Origin: CAZPYD01 sp964590835
GTDB lineage: Bacteria > Patescibacteriota > Minisyncoccia > JAHISW01 > Tagabacteraceae
NCBI GenBank assembly: GCA_964590835.1
Contig: CAZPYD010000001.1
Location: 1 to 62,197 of the forward strand
Direction of reading: 5' to 3'
Length of the DNA: 62,197 bases
Both the position numbers and the translations under genes were made by a program. Every line of letters starts with the position of its first letter. Position 1 is the first letter of the stretch. Below the pieces are notes generated by a model. That model saw only the letters and a list, made by a program, of their open reading frames with translations, did not search any database and had not been told where the DNA came from. Below, one piece after another: positions 40,807 through 49,229 of the stretch.

Positions 40807-40877
40807 CACGGGTGGAGGGAATCGAACCCCCAGTCCAGGTTTTGGAGACCTGTGGTTTACCGTTAACCGACACCCGC
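40807..40877 (-). tRNA. tRNA-Trp (anticodon CCA)
   Basis: On the minus strand: acceptor GCGGGTG / CACCCGT, anticodon stem CAGGT / ACCTG with loop CTCCAAA, T-arm GGGGGTTCGATTCCC(T)C, discriminator G, no encoded 3' CCA. A TATAAT lies about 33 bases upstream (40910-40915). Confidence 0.95.
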
Positions 40878-40974
40878 TAAGTTTTTAAACGCTCAAAAAG
40901 CGTATCTTGATTATACAATAAAATCGCAAAAATACTAGGATATTATCGAATTTATTTTTTCTTTTTTGTATTTT

Positions 40975-42099
40975 CTAAAACTCAGTAGCTAAAGTTTTTT
41001 CTCCTTCTTTTTCTATCATTCCTTTGGCTGGTATTGCGACATAAAACGTCTTGCCTTTACCTTCTCCTTCTGATTCAAACCAGATCTTACCACCAGAAGC
41101 TTCTATAATCATCTTTACAACATAAAGCCCAAGACCTGACCCCTCTGCTGCTGTTTCCCTAGCTTTATCAGTTCTAAAGAACTTCTCAAAAATTCTTAGC
41201 TGATCTTTTTTAGGAATACCAATCCCGGAGTCTCTTACACTAACCAATATACCTCCGGATTTATCTTCAGATTTTAATGTAACTATTATCTTACAACCTC
41301 CTTTCGACGAATAACGAATAGCATTAGTAACTAAATTATGAATCACCTGCTGCATTAAAATAGGATCTATTAAGACCTTATTTAATTTTATTTCAGGCTT
41401 TTTAAAAACAATTATGCAATCTTTTTCTTTAGCTGATCCCTCTACTTCATGAATAATGCTTAAAATAAAATCTTCTAGTTGAGTAGGTACTGGCTCTATT
41501 TTCAACCTACCTGTTTCCAAGCGCGAAACATTCAACAAATTATTAACCAAATCAATCATTCTCTTTGTTGATAACTCAACATCCGCCATATATTCTTTTT
41601 GTTTTTTGTTTAATTTCCCCAACCTTTCACTAGAAAGTACTTCTGCTAATAATTTTATACCCGTCAGTGGGGTACTCAATTGGTGAGAAGTTATTGAAAC
41701 AAACTCTGTTTTCATTTTCTCTACTTCCTTTTCTTTTGTAATGTCTCTCTCAATACCCACAAAAAATATTACTTCATTTTTAGCATTTAAAACAGGAGCT
41801 ATACTAGCAAGAGCAGTATACTCTTGACTGTTTTTTCTTTTGTTTCTTAATTCTCCTGCAAAAACTTTCTTGTCTACTTTAATCGTGTGCCACAATTTTT
41901 TATAAAAATCTAACCCCATCAAGCCACCCCAAAGCTCTTTTACGCCAGCTTTTTTGCCAACAATCTCTTTTATTGGAAAACCGGTTATTTTTGTTACAGC
42001 TTTATTTGCAAAAAGTATAATACCCTCTGCATCTGTTATTACAATATGATCAGAGGCATTATCCACCGCCAATTTAAATTTCAACAAATCTTCCGCCAA
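40975..42099 (-). CDS. PAS-HisKA-HATPase histidine kinase half, in frame with the upstream sensor
   Basis: A PAS domain (DNASDHIVITDAEGIILFAN, residues ~12-130), dimerisation helix with the phospho-acceptor His in FVSITSHQLSTPLTGIK, and an ATPase domain (QQVIHNLVTNAIRYSSKGG, DSGIGIPKKDQ, GSGLGLYVVKMI). The first possible start, TTG 42099, has no ribosome site. The frame stays open through 34 further upstream codons to a lone TAA at 42202-42204, which ends the sensor ORF in the same frame. A single sensor kinase interrupted by one stop is the simplest reading. No response regulator nearby. Confidence 0.85.
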   Translation of the reverse strand: MAEDLLKFKLAVDNASDHIVITDAEGIILFANKAVTKITGFPIKEIVGKKAGVKELWGGLMGLDFYKKLWHTIKVDKKVFAGELRNKRKNSQEYTALASIAPVLNAKNEVIFFVGIERDITKEKEVEKMKTEFVSITSHQLSTPLTGIKLLAEVLSSERLGKLNKKQKEYMADVELSTKRMIDLVNNLLNVSRLETGRLKIEPVPTQLEDFILSIIHEVEGSAKEKDCIIVFKKPEIKLNKVLIDPILMQQVIHNLVTNAIRYSSKGGCKIIVTLKSEDKSGGILVSVRDSGIGIPKKDQLRIFEKFFRTDKARETAAEGSGLGLYVVKMIIEASGGKIWFESEGEGKGKTFYVAIPAKGMIEKEGEKTLATEF

Positions 42100-42201
42100 A
42101 CTTTCTGATTTTTCTTTTTCTTCCTGAACATCTTCTAAAATATTTAAAATTGCTGCTTGTTGATCCTCCGTTTGTTTCGATCTTTTACTGATTTCTTTGG
42201 T

Positions 42202-43437
42202 TTACTCTTTTACTATTTTATCTGCGGCCTCTCTTGATTTTTTTATCGCCAAAGACATTTTATTAAAAGCATTACTCAGTTCACCCAATTCGTCCTCGGT
42301 TTCAAGCTCTGTCTCATATCCAAAATTTCCTTTTTCTATCTCTGCAACCCCGACCATTAATTCATTTAACGGTTTTCCTAAAATTCTTTTTATAAAAAGA
42401 AAAATAATTAAAGCAACGAAGAAAAACAAACCAACACTAACTAAAATCGTCTGAATGAAAAAATTACTGAAAGGAGCGAGGACAACCGAACTAGATATTT
42501 TTTCAAAAAAGACAACAAAAATAAAAGGGACGCCTTCATTTATCAAAACCTTATCAAAAAAATAAAATTCTTTTTCTTTTGAAATAATTTCCCCCTCTTC
42601 GTAAAGAACAGACTGCGCAATTTCAGGGAAATCTTTTTTAATGTTTTCGCCCGTATTCAAATCCTTTTCCCCTCCCCACTCCTTTTCTTTGTTTTGATGC
42701 AACAGATAATTCCCATCTTGATCAACTAAAACAGTATTACCAAGACCATTATTTTTGGCACCAATTTTTTCTAGCACAACATCAAAAAATATATTCGCTA
42801 TAATGATACCTTTTCTTTTATTGCCTTCATCAAAAACAGGAATGGCGCATCTTAAAACTGGACTATACGGAATCTCTATTTCAGGAGGTGTTCCTTCTCT
42901 ATTTAAAGTAGGGCTCGATACATAAGACTCCCCCTCCATAAGAATATTTGCCTCTTTAAAATAAAAACGATCACTTTTATTTTGTAGTTCATTTTCTGGA
43001 ACACGATAAACAGAACCGTCTTTAAAATCAACCCTAACAATTTCTTGCCCATTTTCATCTATATATCTAAGTTGATAATAAAATTCTTTATTTTCAATAC
43101 TTGTAATAAAAATATTCGCCAATCTGTTTTCCCATTCTTCTAATGTATCACCTTCCTTTTCATCAACTCCACCACCTTTTTGTGCTCTAAAAATACCCTG
43201 AACTGGCGGAGTTTGGCTGAGAGCCAAAATATCATTACGCAAATATTCAAAAATAGTTTCCAATTGCAAAGATGCTCTGTCAATCTTTTCTTTTTCACCA
43301 TCCAAAACATAATCAATAAAAGCAAACTCTACCCAGTTTTTAGTAAACAAAAGGACACCTGTCCCATAAACAATAACAACTAAAGTTGTTACGATAACAA
43401 TTTTTGTTCCAATATTAAATTTAGATAAAAACTCCAT
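42202..43437 (-). CDS. dCache/HAMP sensor half of a split histidine kinase
   Basis: 411 aa. A transmembrane helix (residues ~10-30), a large extracytoplasmic dCache-like domain (YYQLRYIDENGQEIVRVDFK, GKRKGIIIANIFFD-type strands), a second helix (~335-358) and a HAMP linker (GKPLNELMVGVAEIEKGNF). It stops with TAA at 42202-42204; translation beyond it in the same frame gives a coiled coil leading into the PAS domain of the next ORF. Third ORF of the 40975-45613 operon, 8 bp after its neighbour. Confidence 0.88.
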   Translation of the reverse strand: MEFLSKFNIGTKIVIVTTLVVIVYGTGVLLFTKNWVEFAFIDYVLDGEKEKIDRASLQLETIFEYLRNDILALSQTPPVQGIFRAQKGGGVDEKEGDTLEEWENRLANIFITSIENKEFYYQLRYIDENGQEIVRVDFKDGSVYRVPENELQNKSDRFYFKEANILMEGESYVSSPTLNREGTPPEIEIPYSPVLRCAIPVFDEGNKRKGIIIANIFFDVVLEKIGAKNNGLGNTVLVDQDGNYLLHQNKEKEWGGEKDLNTGENIKKDFPEIAQSVLYEEGEIISKEKEFYFFDKVLINEGVPFIFVVFFEKISSSVVLAPFSNFFIQTILVSVGLFFFVALIIFLFIKRILGKPLNELMVGVAEIEKGNFGYETELETEDELGELSNAFNKMSLAIKKSREAADKIVKE

Positions 43438-43445
43438 GTATGAAT

Positions 43446-44741
43446 TTATTTTTCTTTAAATTTTTTATTTTCCAGCTCTTTTATCTTATCTTTCATTTCT
43501 CTTATTTTTAATTCCCTGCCAACCATCAATTTATTCAAATTTTCCAATTTTTTGGTTCGATCTTCTACTTGTTTTTCCACGTTTGTAAGGCTTTTTTGAA
43601 GAGAAATCGTAAGTTTATTAAAATTATTACCCAAATCACTTATCTCGTCGGTTGTTTTTACTTCAAACCTCTGACTCAAATCACCTTTAGTTGTTTTTTT
43701 AACAGTCTCATTCAATCTTTTAAGCGGTCTTAAAAATCCTCCAACAAATAAGAAGATAAAAATAAAAGCAAGGACCGCTGCCCCTAAAACAAAGATCCCG
43801 AGATAAAAAGAAAAAATTAAAGCAGTTTCAGAAAAAATATCGGCGCTCTCGTCAAACATTAAGTAAAAGGGTAAATCTTTTAGCTTTTCAATCACTAAAA
43901 TTCTCTCTTCATTTTTTATTTCATCAAAAAAACTGACAGCCTCTGTTTCTTCAACCGAAAGAATCTCCTCAAAAACGCCATCATACCCGGCAGAAGCAAT
44001 TCCTTCCGTTGGGAAACGCTTCTTATCTTCAATTTTCCGCAAAACACTTTGATCAAGGTCGCCAATGCTATTTAAAACATTTTCACCCACCCCCGAATGA
44101 AGGATCACGCCAAACTCATCAAACAAATAAATCTTTTTATCTATTTGCTCACCTCTTTCCTGCACCAGTAAAATAACCTGGTTTATAAAATCCGGTTGCA
44201 TTTTTAAAACAGCAACCCCTACTATAGCCCCCTCATCATTAATTACCGGATTTGAAAAATAATAACCCAATTCACCACTAGTAACACCAAAAGCAACATC
44301 AACCCAAGATTTACCTTTAACAGCCTGTTTAAAATAATCCCTAAAAGAATAATTTTGTCCGACAAAGGACTCATCTGTAGAAACAAGGGTTTTGCCGTCC
44401 TTGTTCATCAAATATACAGCCAAATAAACCTCTTCTATATTAAAGTCTTTCAATTCCTCTAAAATAACCGTGTCTTGTTCTTTGGGATTTTTTTGACTTA
44501 AATAATCTTTTACCAAAACACTCTCCACTAGTGCCTCTGATAACTCTATAGAGTGATTAAATTCCCTTTCTAGAACAAGCGCGTTACCCTGGGCGCGCAA
44601 AATCAAACCTTGTTTTTCGTTTTCAACAAGATTATTTCTTGAATACAAAAAAACAAAGGAGGTCGCCAAAATACCAAAAAACAAAATAACCAAAAGTATG
44701 GATAATGTTAATTTTATTTTTAGAGAAAAATTTAACTTCAT
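43446..44741 (-). CDS. dCache/HAMP sensor protein lacking a kinase domain
   Basis: 431 aa. Two transmembrane helices (~10-30 and ~305-330) flank a dCache domain (VSTDESFVGQNYSFRDYF, GYYFSNPVINDEGAIVGVAV); a HAMP domain follows (LNETVKKTTKGDLSQRFEV), then a coiled coil ending LNKLMVGRELKIREMKDKIK with no output domain. The same NKLMVGRELK word ends the PAS protein upstream. The start overlaps that gene by 4 bp (ATGA). Probably senses a small ligand and signals through the operon's kinase; inference. Confidence 0.85.
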   Translation of the reverse strand: MKLNFSLKIKLTLSILLVILFFGILATSFVFLYSRNNLVENEKQGLILRAQGNALVLEREFNHSIELSEALVESVLVKDYLSQKNPKEQDTVILEELKDFNIEEVYLAVYLMNKDGKTLVSTDESFVGQNYSFRDYFKQAVKGKSWVDVAFGVTSGELGYYFSNPVINDEGAIVGVAVLKMQPDFINQVILLVQERGEQIDKKIYLFDEFGVILHSGVGENVLNSIGDLDQSVLRKIEDKKRFPTEGIASAGYDGVFEEILSVEETEAVSFFDEIKNEERILVIEKLKDLPFYLMFDESADIFSETALIFSFYLGIFVLGAAVLAFIFIFLFVGGFLRPLKRLNETVKKTTKGDLSQRFEVKTTDEISDLGNNFNKLTISLQKSLTNVEKQVEDRTKKLENLNKLMVGRELKIREMKDKIKELENKKFKEK

Positions 44742-45613
44742 TTTTTATTTTTTTCTTCTTGTTTTTTATCCTGAGCCTTACCTACCGGCAGACGCGCCTG
44801 TTGAAGGGATTTTTTTAATTCCATCATTTTTAACTCACGACCCACCATGAGCTTATTCATTTGTTCAAGTTCTTCTATTTTATTTTTTAACCTTTCTTCC
44901 GCATCTTTTCTTGCCGAGATATCCTCTATAGCGCCATCAAAAAAAACCTGGCCCTTTTCATCTTTTTTTGCAACCGCAGAAACAGAAGCATAAAAAATCC
45001 TGTCTTTTAAGGTTTTAAGTCTCAACTCTTCATTTTTCACAAAACCTTTTTTAGAAAGCTTATCAGAAAAATTTTTTCTTTCACTTGAGTCTACATAAAG
45101 CTCATTTACACTTAAATCCAAAAGTTGTTCTTTTGATTCGGCATCAAACATTTTTATCATCGCCGGATTTACTTCTAAAAAGATTCCTTCTGGACCAGGT
45201 GTATTTCTATAAACACCCACATTTAAATTATTTACCAGATCCTCAAATCTTTTTTTACTTTTTTCACTTTCCTCAAGTACTTTTTGTGCCTCTCTTTCTT
45301 CTGTCGTGTCCCAAAAAATACCCAAAACACCAACCACTTCTCCATTTTTATCCAAAACAGCTGTTTTTATAGTATGCACCCAAAATTTTTCTCCACTTGC
45401 AATATAATCTTCTTCAATGTCTTCTGTCTTACTCGTTTCCATAACCCGTTGATCGTCCAAGCAATACTTCTCTGCCATCGCTTTGGGATGAAAATCAAAA
45501 TCTGTCTTCCCAGCTATATCCGCCGGTTTAATATTTAAATCCTTAGCGTAATGCTCGTTACACCAAACATAAACACAGTCTTTATCTTTTTGAAATATTT
45601 TTTTGACTGCCAT
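44738..45613 (-). CDS. Double-PAS sensor protein
   Basis: 291 aa, soluble. PAS 1 (residues ~1-110) includes WCNEHYAKDLNIKPADIAGK and GVLGIFWDTTEEREAQ; PAS 2 (~125-240) includes NNLNVGVYRNTPGPEGIFLE and FFDGAIEDISARKDAE. It ends in a coiled coil with NKLMVGRELKMMELKKSLQQ and a Lys/Glu tail containing a palindrome-derived ARLPVGKAQDK. PAS 1 appears to lack its first strand, so the ORF may be N-terminally truncated. A TATAAT-like box (45622-45627) lies only 9 bases before the ATG. Confidence 0.85.
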   Translation of the reverse strand: MAVKKIFQKDKDCVYVWCNEHYAKDLNIKPADIAGKTDFDFHPKAMAEKYCLDDQRVMETSKTEDIEEDYIASGEKFWVHTIKTAVLDKNGEVVGVLGIFWDTTEEREAQKVLEESEKSKKRFEDLVNNLNVGVYRNTPGPEGIFLEVNPAMIKMFDAESKEQLLDLSVNELYVDSSERKNFSDKLSKKGFVKNEELRLKTLKDRIFYASVSAVAKKDEKGQVFFDGAIEDISARKDAEERLKNKIEELEQMNKLMVGRELKMMELKKSLQQARLPVGKAQDKKQEEKNKK

Positions 45614-45669
45614 ACCATATTATTATACCAAAATTTTAATATTTTTTTGTTGTGGATAAGCCCCCCACA

Positions 45670-45702
45670 AAAAAAACACCCGATAGAAATAGGGCGTTTT
45701 TA
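45670..45702 (-). terminator. Weak terminator of rpmG
   Basis: Short hairpin (GCCC...GGGT) followed by TTTTTTTTTG on the minus strand. Confidence 0.6.
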
Positions 45703-45721
45703 AAATCTAAAAAATAGTAAA

Positions 45722-45883
45722 TTATTTCTTTTTACCTTCTTTGTGTACTGTGTGCTTCTTGCACCACTTACAATACTTTTTGAGCTCTATTTTACGCTCA
45801 ACTTTTTTCTTATTTTTGCGAGTCCAGTAATTAATTCTTTTACAATCCTCACAAAGTAGTTTTATTAGTTTATCTTGACTCAT
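45722..45883 (-). CDS. rpmG: 50S ribosomal protein L33
   Basis: 53 aa: MSQDKLIKLLCEDCKRINYW, a basic middle, then KKYCKWCKKHTVHKEGKKK. The two CxxC pairs identify the zinc-binding form of L33. The ATG immediately abuts repeat C (45885-46024) and has no ordinary ribosome site, so the hairpin's last bases (CCGGGT) directly precede the start codon; initiation may depend on how that hairpin folds. Single gene, as is usual for rpmG outside r-protein operons. Confidence 0.93.
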   Translation of the reverse strand: MSQDKLIKLLCEDCKRINYWTRKNKKKVERKIELKKYCKWCKKHTVHKEGKKK

Positions 45884-45884
45884 A

Positions 45885-46024
45885 CCCGGTAGCATTCAAA
45901 TTTAATGTTTAAAATCTTATTTTTCGTAATACTTAATTTAAGTATTACTTTCTTTATTTGCCCGCTTATTTGTAGTACTTTTTGCTTCAGCTTTGCTGAA
46001 GCTCATTAAATTTGTACTACCGGG
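45885..46024. repeat. Element C, rpmG copy (140 bp, CCCGGTA ends)
   Basis: Ends CCCGGTAGCATTCAAATTTA and ATTAAATTTGTACTACCGGG are imperfect inverted repeats. Inside are two palindromes, GTAATACTTAA/TTAAGTATTAC and GCTTCAGC-TTT-GCTGAAGC. It abuts the rpmG start codon. Confidence 0.75.
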
Positions 46025-46116
46025 CATATAAAATAATATATACTATTTCTCAAAAAAAGCAAGAATGGAGACGATAAACCCTCGTAAAATAAAAATGTCA
46101 TTCAGTCATTTTTAAT

Positions 46117-46297
46117 AGGGATTCGGTCAGGAGTCAGGCTATAAATTAAAAACAATACTCAATTGTTTTTAAGGAATTCGGTCACAAATAAATTTTCTAC
46201 GAAAACTTTTCGCGACCCCGGCTCGGTGACCGTGCGTCGCTCACTTCGTTCGCCGCCGACGGTGCCCGCCTGCGCCTTTCGAATCCCTCCCCATTGC
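46117..46297 (-). mobile_element. tRNA-Tyr downstream module with T-arm copies
   Basis: Same plan as at tRNA-Trp: after the terminator an inverted T-arm copy (46278-46294, a 17-base match to the tRNA-Tyr T-arm), a GC-rich core nearly identical to the Trp module (about 46210-46277), a diverged segment, then two direct T-arm copies preceded by TGACC (46172-46184 and 46117-46129), with the same AAAACAATACTCAATTGTTTT hairpin between them. The tRNA-specific parts follow tRNA-Tyr, not tRNA-Trp. Confidence 0.65.
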
Positions 46298-46342
46298 AAA
46301 ACAGTAAAGCCCCGATGCTATCGCATCGGAGCTAACTGTTTT
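46298..46342 (-). terminator. tRNA-Tyr terminator
   Basis: AAAACAGT...ACTGTTTT hairpin with an inner CCGATGC/GCATCGG stem, immediately behind the tRNA. Confidence 0.8.
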
Positions 46343-46343
46343 G

Positions 46344-46428
46344 TGCATGGGGAGGGATTCGAACCCCCGTAGCCCGTTAGGACGATAGTTTTACAGACTA
46401 TTGCGTTTAACCACTCCGCCACCCATGC
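46344..46428 (-). tRNA. tRNA-Tyr (anticodon GTA)
   Basis: On the minus strand: acceptor GCATGGG / CCCATGC, anticodon loop CTGTAAA, long variable arm, T-arm GGGGGTTCGAATCCC(T)C, discriminator A, no encoded CCA. A GUN anticodon, so a likely Tgt substrate. Confidence 0.95.
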
Positions 46429-46451
46429 GCTGCCGACTTCTAATTATTTAA

Positions 46452-49151
46452 TTATTTAGAAGTCGATAATTTTTCTTTTATTTTCTTTTTTACTGTAGTC
46501 TTTTTTCTTTTCTTTGCAATGCCTTCTATAGACAAATCATTATTTTTCATTTTAACTGCCACTGTGTCACCTGATGCAATTTTACCAGAAATAATAAGTT
46601 CGGCAACCGAATTAAGAATTTTATTCTGTATAAATCTCTTCAAAGGCCTTGCGCCATATTTAGGATTAAAGCCTTTTTGAGCCAAATAGAACATGGCATC
46701 AGATGAAACATTTAACTTGATTTCTCTTCCTTTTAATCTTTTCTCAACCTCACCAATTTGAATTTTAACAATTTTCTTTAAATCTTCCAATGTTAGACTA
46801 TTAAAGGTAATAATCTCATCTAATCTATTTAAAAATTCCGGTCGAAATCGCCTCTCTAAAGATCGATAAATCTTTTCTTTCAAAATTGCTTCTTTCTTTG
46901 GTTGTTTACTCACCACTGCACCCGTAGAAAAACCAATCTTATTTATCTGCTTCACATATTCAGAACCAATATTAGAGGTCATTATCAAGATAGTATTTTT
47001 GAAATTAACTTGGCGGCCTTTGGCATCTGTTAATCGTCCGTCATCAAGAACTTGAAGCATTAAATTAAACACATCTGGATGGGCCTTTTCAATCTCATCA
47101 AAAAGAATCACGGAGTAAGGTCGATGTCTTACTATTTCCGTAAGCTGACCACCCTCTTCATAGCCAACATAACCAGGAGGTGAACCAATAAGCTTAGATA
47201 CAGCATGTTTTTCCATGTATTCAGACATGTCTACTCTTACAAGAGATTTTTCATCATTAAACATAAACTCGGCTAGTGCCTTAGCCAGTTCTGTCTTACC
47301 AATACCAGTACGTCCGAGAAACATAAATGAACCAATCGGTTTTTCTGTATCAGCAATACCCGCACGAGAACGCCTAATAGCTTGAGCAATTTTAATAATT
47401 GCTTTGTCTTGTCCAACCACTCTCTTTTTAATCGTGTCTTCTATTTTAAGAAGTTTTTTGGCTTCTGTCTCAAGCATTTTTGAAACAGGAATTCCTGTCC
47501 ATTTTGAAACAATATCCGCAATTTCCTCTTTAGTAATCTCTTCTTTTAACACTCGTCTTGAGGTCTGCAGCTTCTTCAAGCGATTCTCTTGTTTTTTAAG
47601 CTCTGTCTCCATCTCTGGAATATTGGCATAACGAATTTCGGCTACTCTGGTTAAATTACCCTTTCTTTCTTCAGCATCCGCATCAAGTCTCATTGCCTCC
47701 AAATCAGTCTTAATCTGTCTTATAAAAGAAATTGTTTCTTTTTCATTTTTCCAACGTAATTCCAAAGAAGAAATTTTTTCTTTAAAATCACCGATTTTTT
47801 TATTTATTTTTTTAATTTTAGTTTTTGATTTTTTATCACCATCGCTCTTTAAGGCTTCTTTTTCAATTTCCAAACTCCTTATTTCCTTATGAACATTTTC
47901 CAGCTCTTTTGGCATACTATCCATTTCAAGCCTTAGGGCAGAAGCGGCTTCATCAATGAGATCTATTGCTTTGTCCGGTAAAAACCTATCTGTAATATAT
48001 CTACTTGAAAGATACACTGCAGACTGAATGGCAGCATCTGTAATCCTCACACCATGGTGCAATTCATACTTTTCTTTTATGCCTCGCAAAATGGAAATAG
48101 TATCATCTTGTGTTGGCTCTTCTGTATAAACAGGCTGAAATCTTCTTGTAAGAGCTCCGTCTTTTTCGATATATTTTTGATATTCTTTTAGGGTTGTAGC
48201 ACCGACGGCCCGAAGCTCGCCCCTGGCCAAAGCTGGTTTTAATAAATTAGATGCATCGATAGATCCTTCTGCAGCACCAGCACCAACCAAGGTATGAAGC
48301 TCATCGATAAACAACAATATTTTACCATCGGCTCTTTCTACTTCGCGTATCACTCTTTTTAATCTTTCTTCAAATTCACCACGATACTTAGTACCAGCCA
48401 TCAAAGAACCCATATCTAATGCGATCACTTCTTTGTCTTTTAAAGATTCAGGAACATCACCTTGTGCAATCCTCTGACTTAAACCTTCTATGACGGCCGT
48501 TTTTCCAACACCAGCCTCACCAATAAGTACTGGGTTGTTTTTAGTCCTTCTAGACAAAATCTGCATTATACGACGAGTTTCATCATCACGCCCAATAACA
48601 GGATCTAACTTATCTTCACGCGCCATTCTAGTAAGATTGCGGGAATATTTTTCCAAAATCTTTATCTTTTTTTCTTCTTGTGGAGAAACATCGTGCACTT
48701 TTGGCGCTTCGCCAACTGTTTTTAAAATATTTAAAATACCTTCCTTATCAACACGATGTTTTGCTAAAATCTCTTGTGCTTTTGAGGGAACATCCAAAAG
48801 ACCTAAAAACAAATGCTCTGTAGAAATAAATTTGCTCCCTGTAGCACGAGCGGATTTAAAAGAAGATTCTATGGCTTTCCCTAAATCGGGAGTTAGATAA
48901 ACTTGTTGAACTGGCATTGCAGCACTAGGATCACCTGCCTCGTCAAGCTCATTTAAAATAGAGTCTGTTAAAAAATTAATATCCACTTGAAGCTTATTTA
49001 AAATAGACATCACAACACTATCATCTTGCAAAATTATCGCAGCTAAAAGATGCAAGGCATCAATTTGAGTTTGCCCGCGTTCCATAGCTATTTCATGTGC
49101 TCTACGAATAGCTTGCTGCGCTTTTTCTGTAAAATTTGTAAATGGAAGCAT
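46452..49151 (-). CDS. clpB: Disaggregase ClpB/ClpC-type AAA+ ATPase
   Basis: 899 aa. Two Clp-N repeats, AAA-1 with Walker A GEAGVGKTAVIEGL and sensor block YRGEFEERLKRVI, a coiled-coil middle domain (about residues 400-545) of ClpB length, and AAA-2 with GRTGIGKTELAKAL, ILFDEIEKAHPDVFN and a C-terminal GARPLKRFIQNKI. The long middle domain favours ClpB over ClpC. It solubilises protein aggregates with DnaK, which is not in the window. No CIRCE or HrcA box seen upstream. Confidence 0.95.
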   Translation of the reverse strand: MLPFTNFTEKAQQAIRRAHEIAMERGQTQIDALHLLAAIILQDDSVVMSILNKLQVDINFLTDSILNELDEAGDPSAAMPVQQVYLTPDLGKAIESSFKSARATGSKFISTEHLFLGLLDVPSKAQEILAKHRVDKEGILNILKTVGEAPKVHDVSPQEEKKIKILEKYSRNLTRMAREDKLDPVIGRDDETRRIMQILSRRTKNNPVLIGEAGVGKTAVIEGLSQRIAQGDVPESLKDKEVIALDMGSLMAGTKYRGEFEERLKRVIREVERADGKILLFIDELHTLVGAGAAEGSIDASNLLKPALARGELRAVGATTLKEYQKYIEKDGALTRRFQPVYTEEPTQDDTISILRGIKEKYELHHGVRITDAAIQSAVYLSSRYITDRFLPDKAIDLIDEAASALRLEMDSMPKELENVHKEIRSLEIEKEALKSDGDKKSKTKIKKINKKIGDFKEKISSLELRWKNEKETISFIRQIKTDLEAMRLDADAEERKGNLTRVAEIRYANIPEMETELKKQENRLKKLQTSRRVLKEEITKEEIADIVSKWTGIPVSKMLETEAKKLLKIEDTIKKRVVGQDKAIIKIAQAIRRSRAGIADTEKPIGSFMFLGRTGIGKTELAKALAEFMFNDEKSLVRVDMSEYMEKHAVSKLIGSPPGYVGYEEGGQLTEIVRHRPYSVILFDEIEKAHPDVFNLMLQVLDDGRLTDAKGRQVNFKNTILIMTSNIGSEYVKQINKIGFSTGAVVSKQPKKEAILKEKIYRSLERRFRPEFLNRLDEIITFNSLTLEDLKKIVKIQIGEVEKRLKGREIKLNVSSDAMFYLAQKGFNPKYGARPLKRFIQNKILNSVAELIISGKIASGDTVAVKMKNNDLSIEGIAKKRKKTTVKKKIKEKLSTSK

Positions 49152-49229
49152 AAATTAGTTTTTAGTCTTTAGTTATTAGTTATTATTGGAGATAAACCAC
49201 TAGAAATTTTCTAATGGTTAATAACTATT

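Noticed and set aside
49152..49229. Heat-shock (CIRCE) operator ahead of clpB
   Set aside because: The leader has only AT-rich repeats of TAATAACTAA; no inverted TTAGCACTC element.
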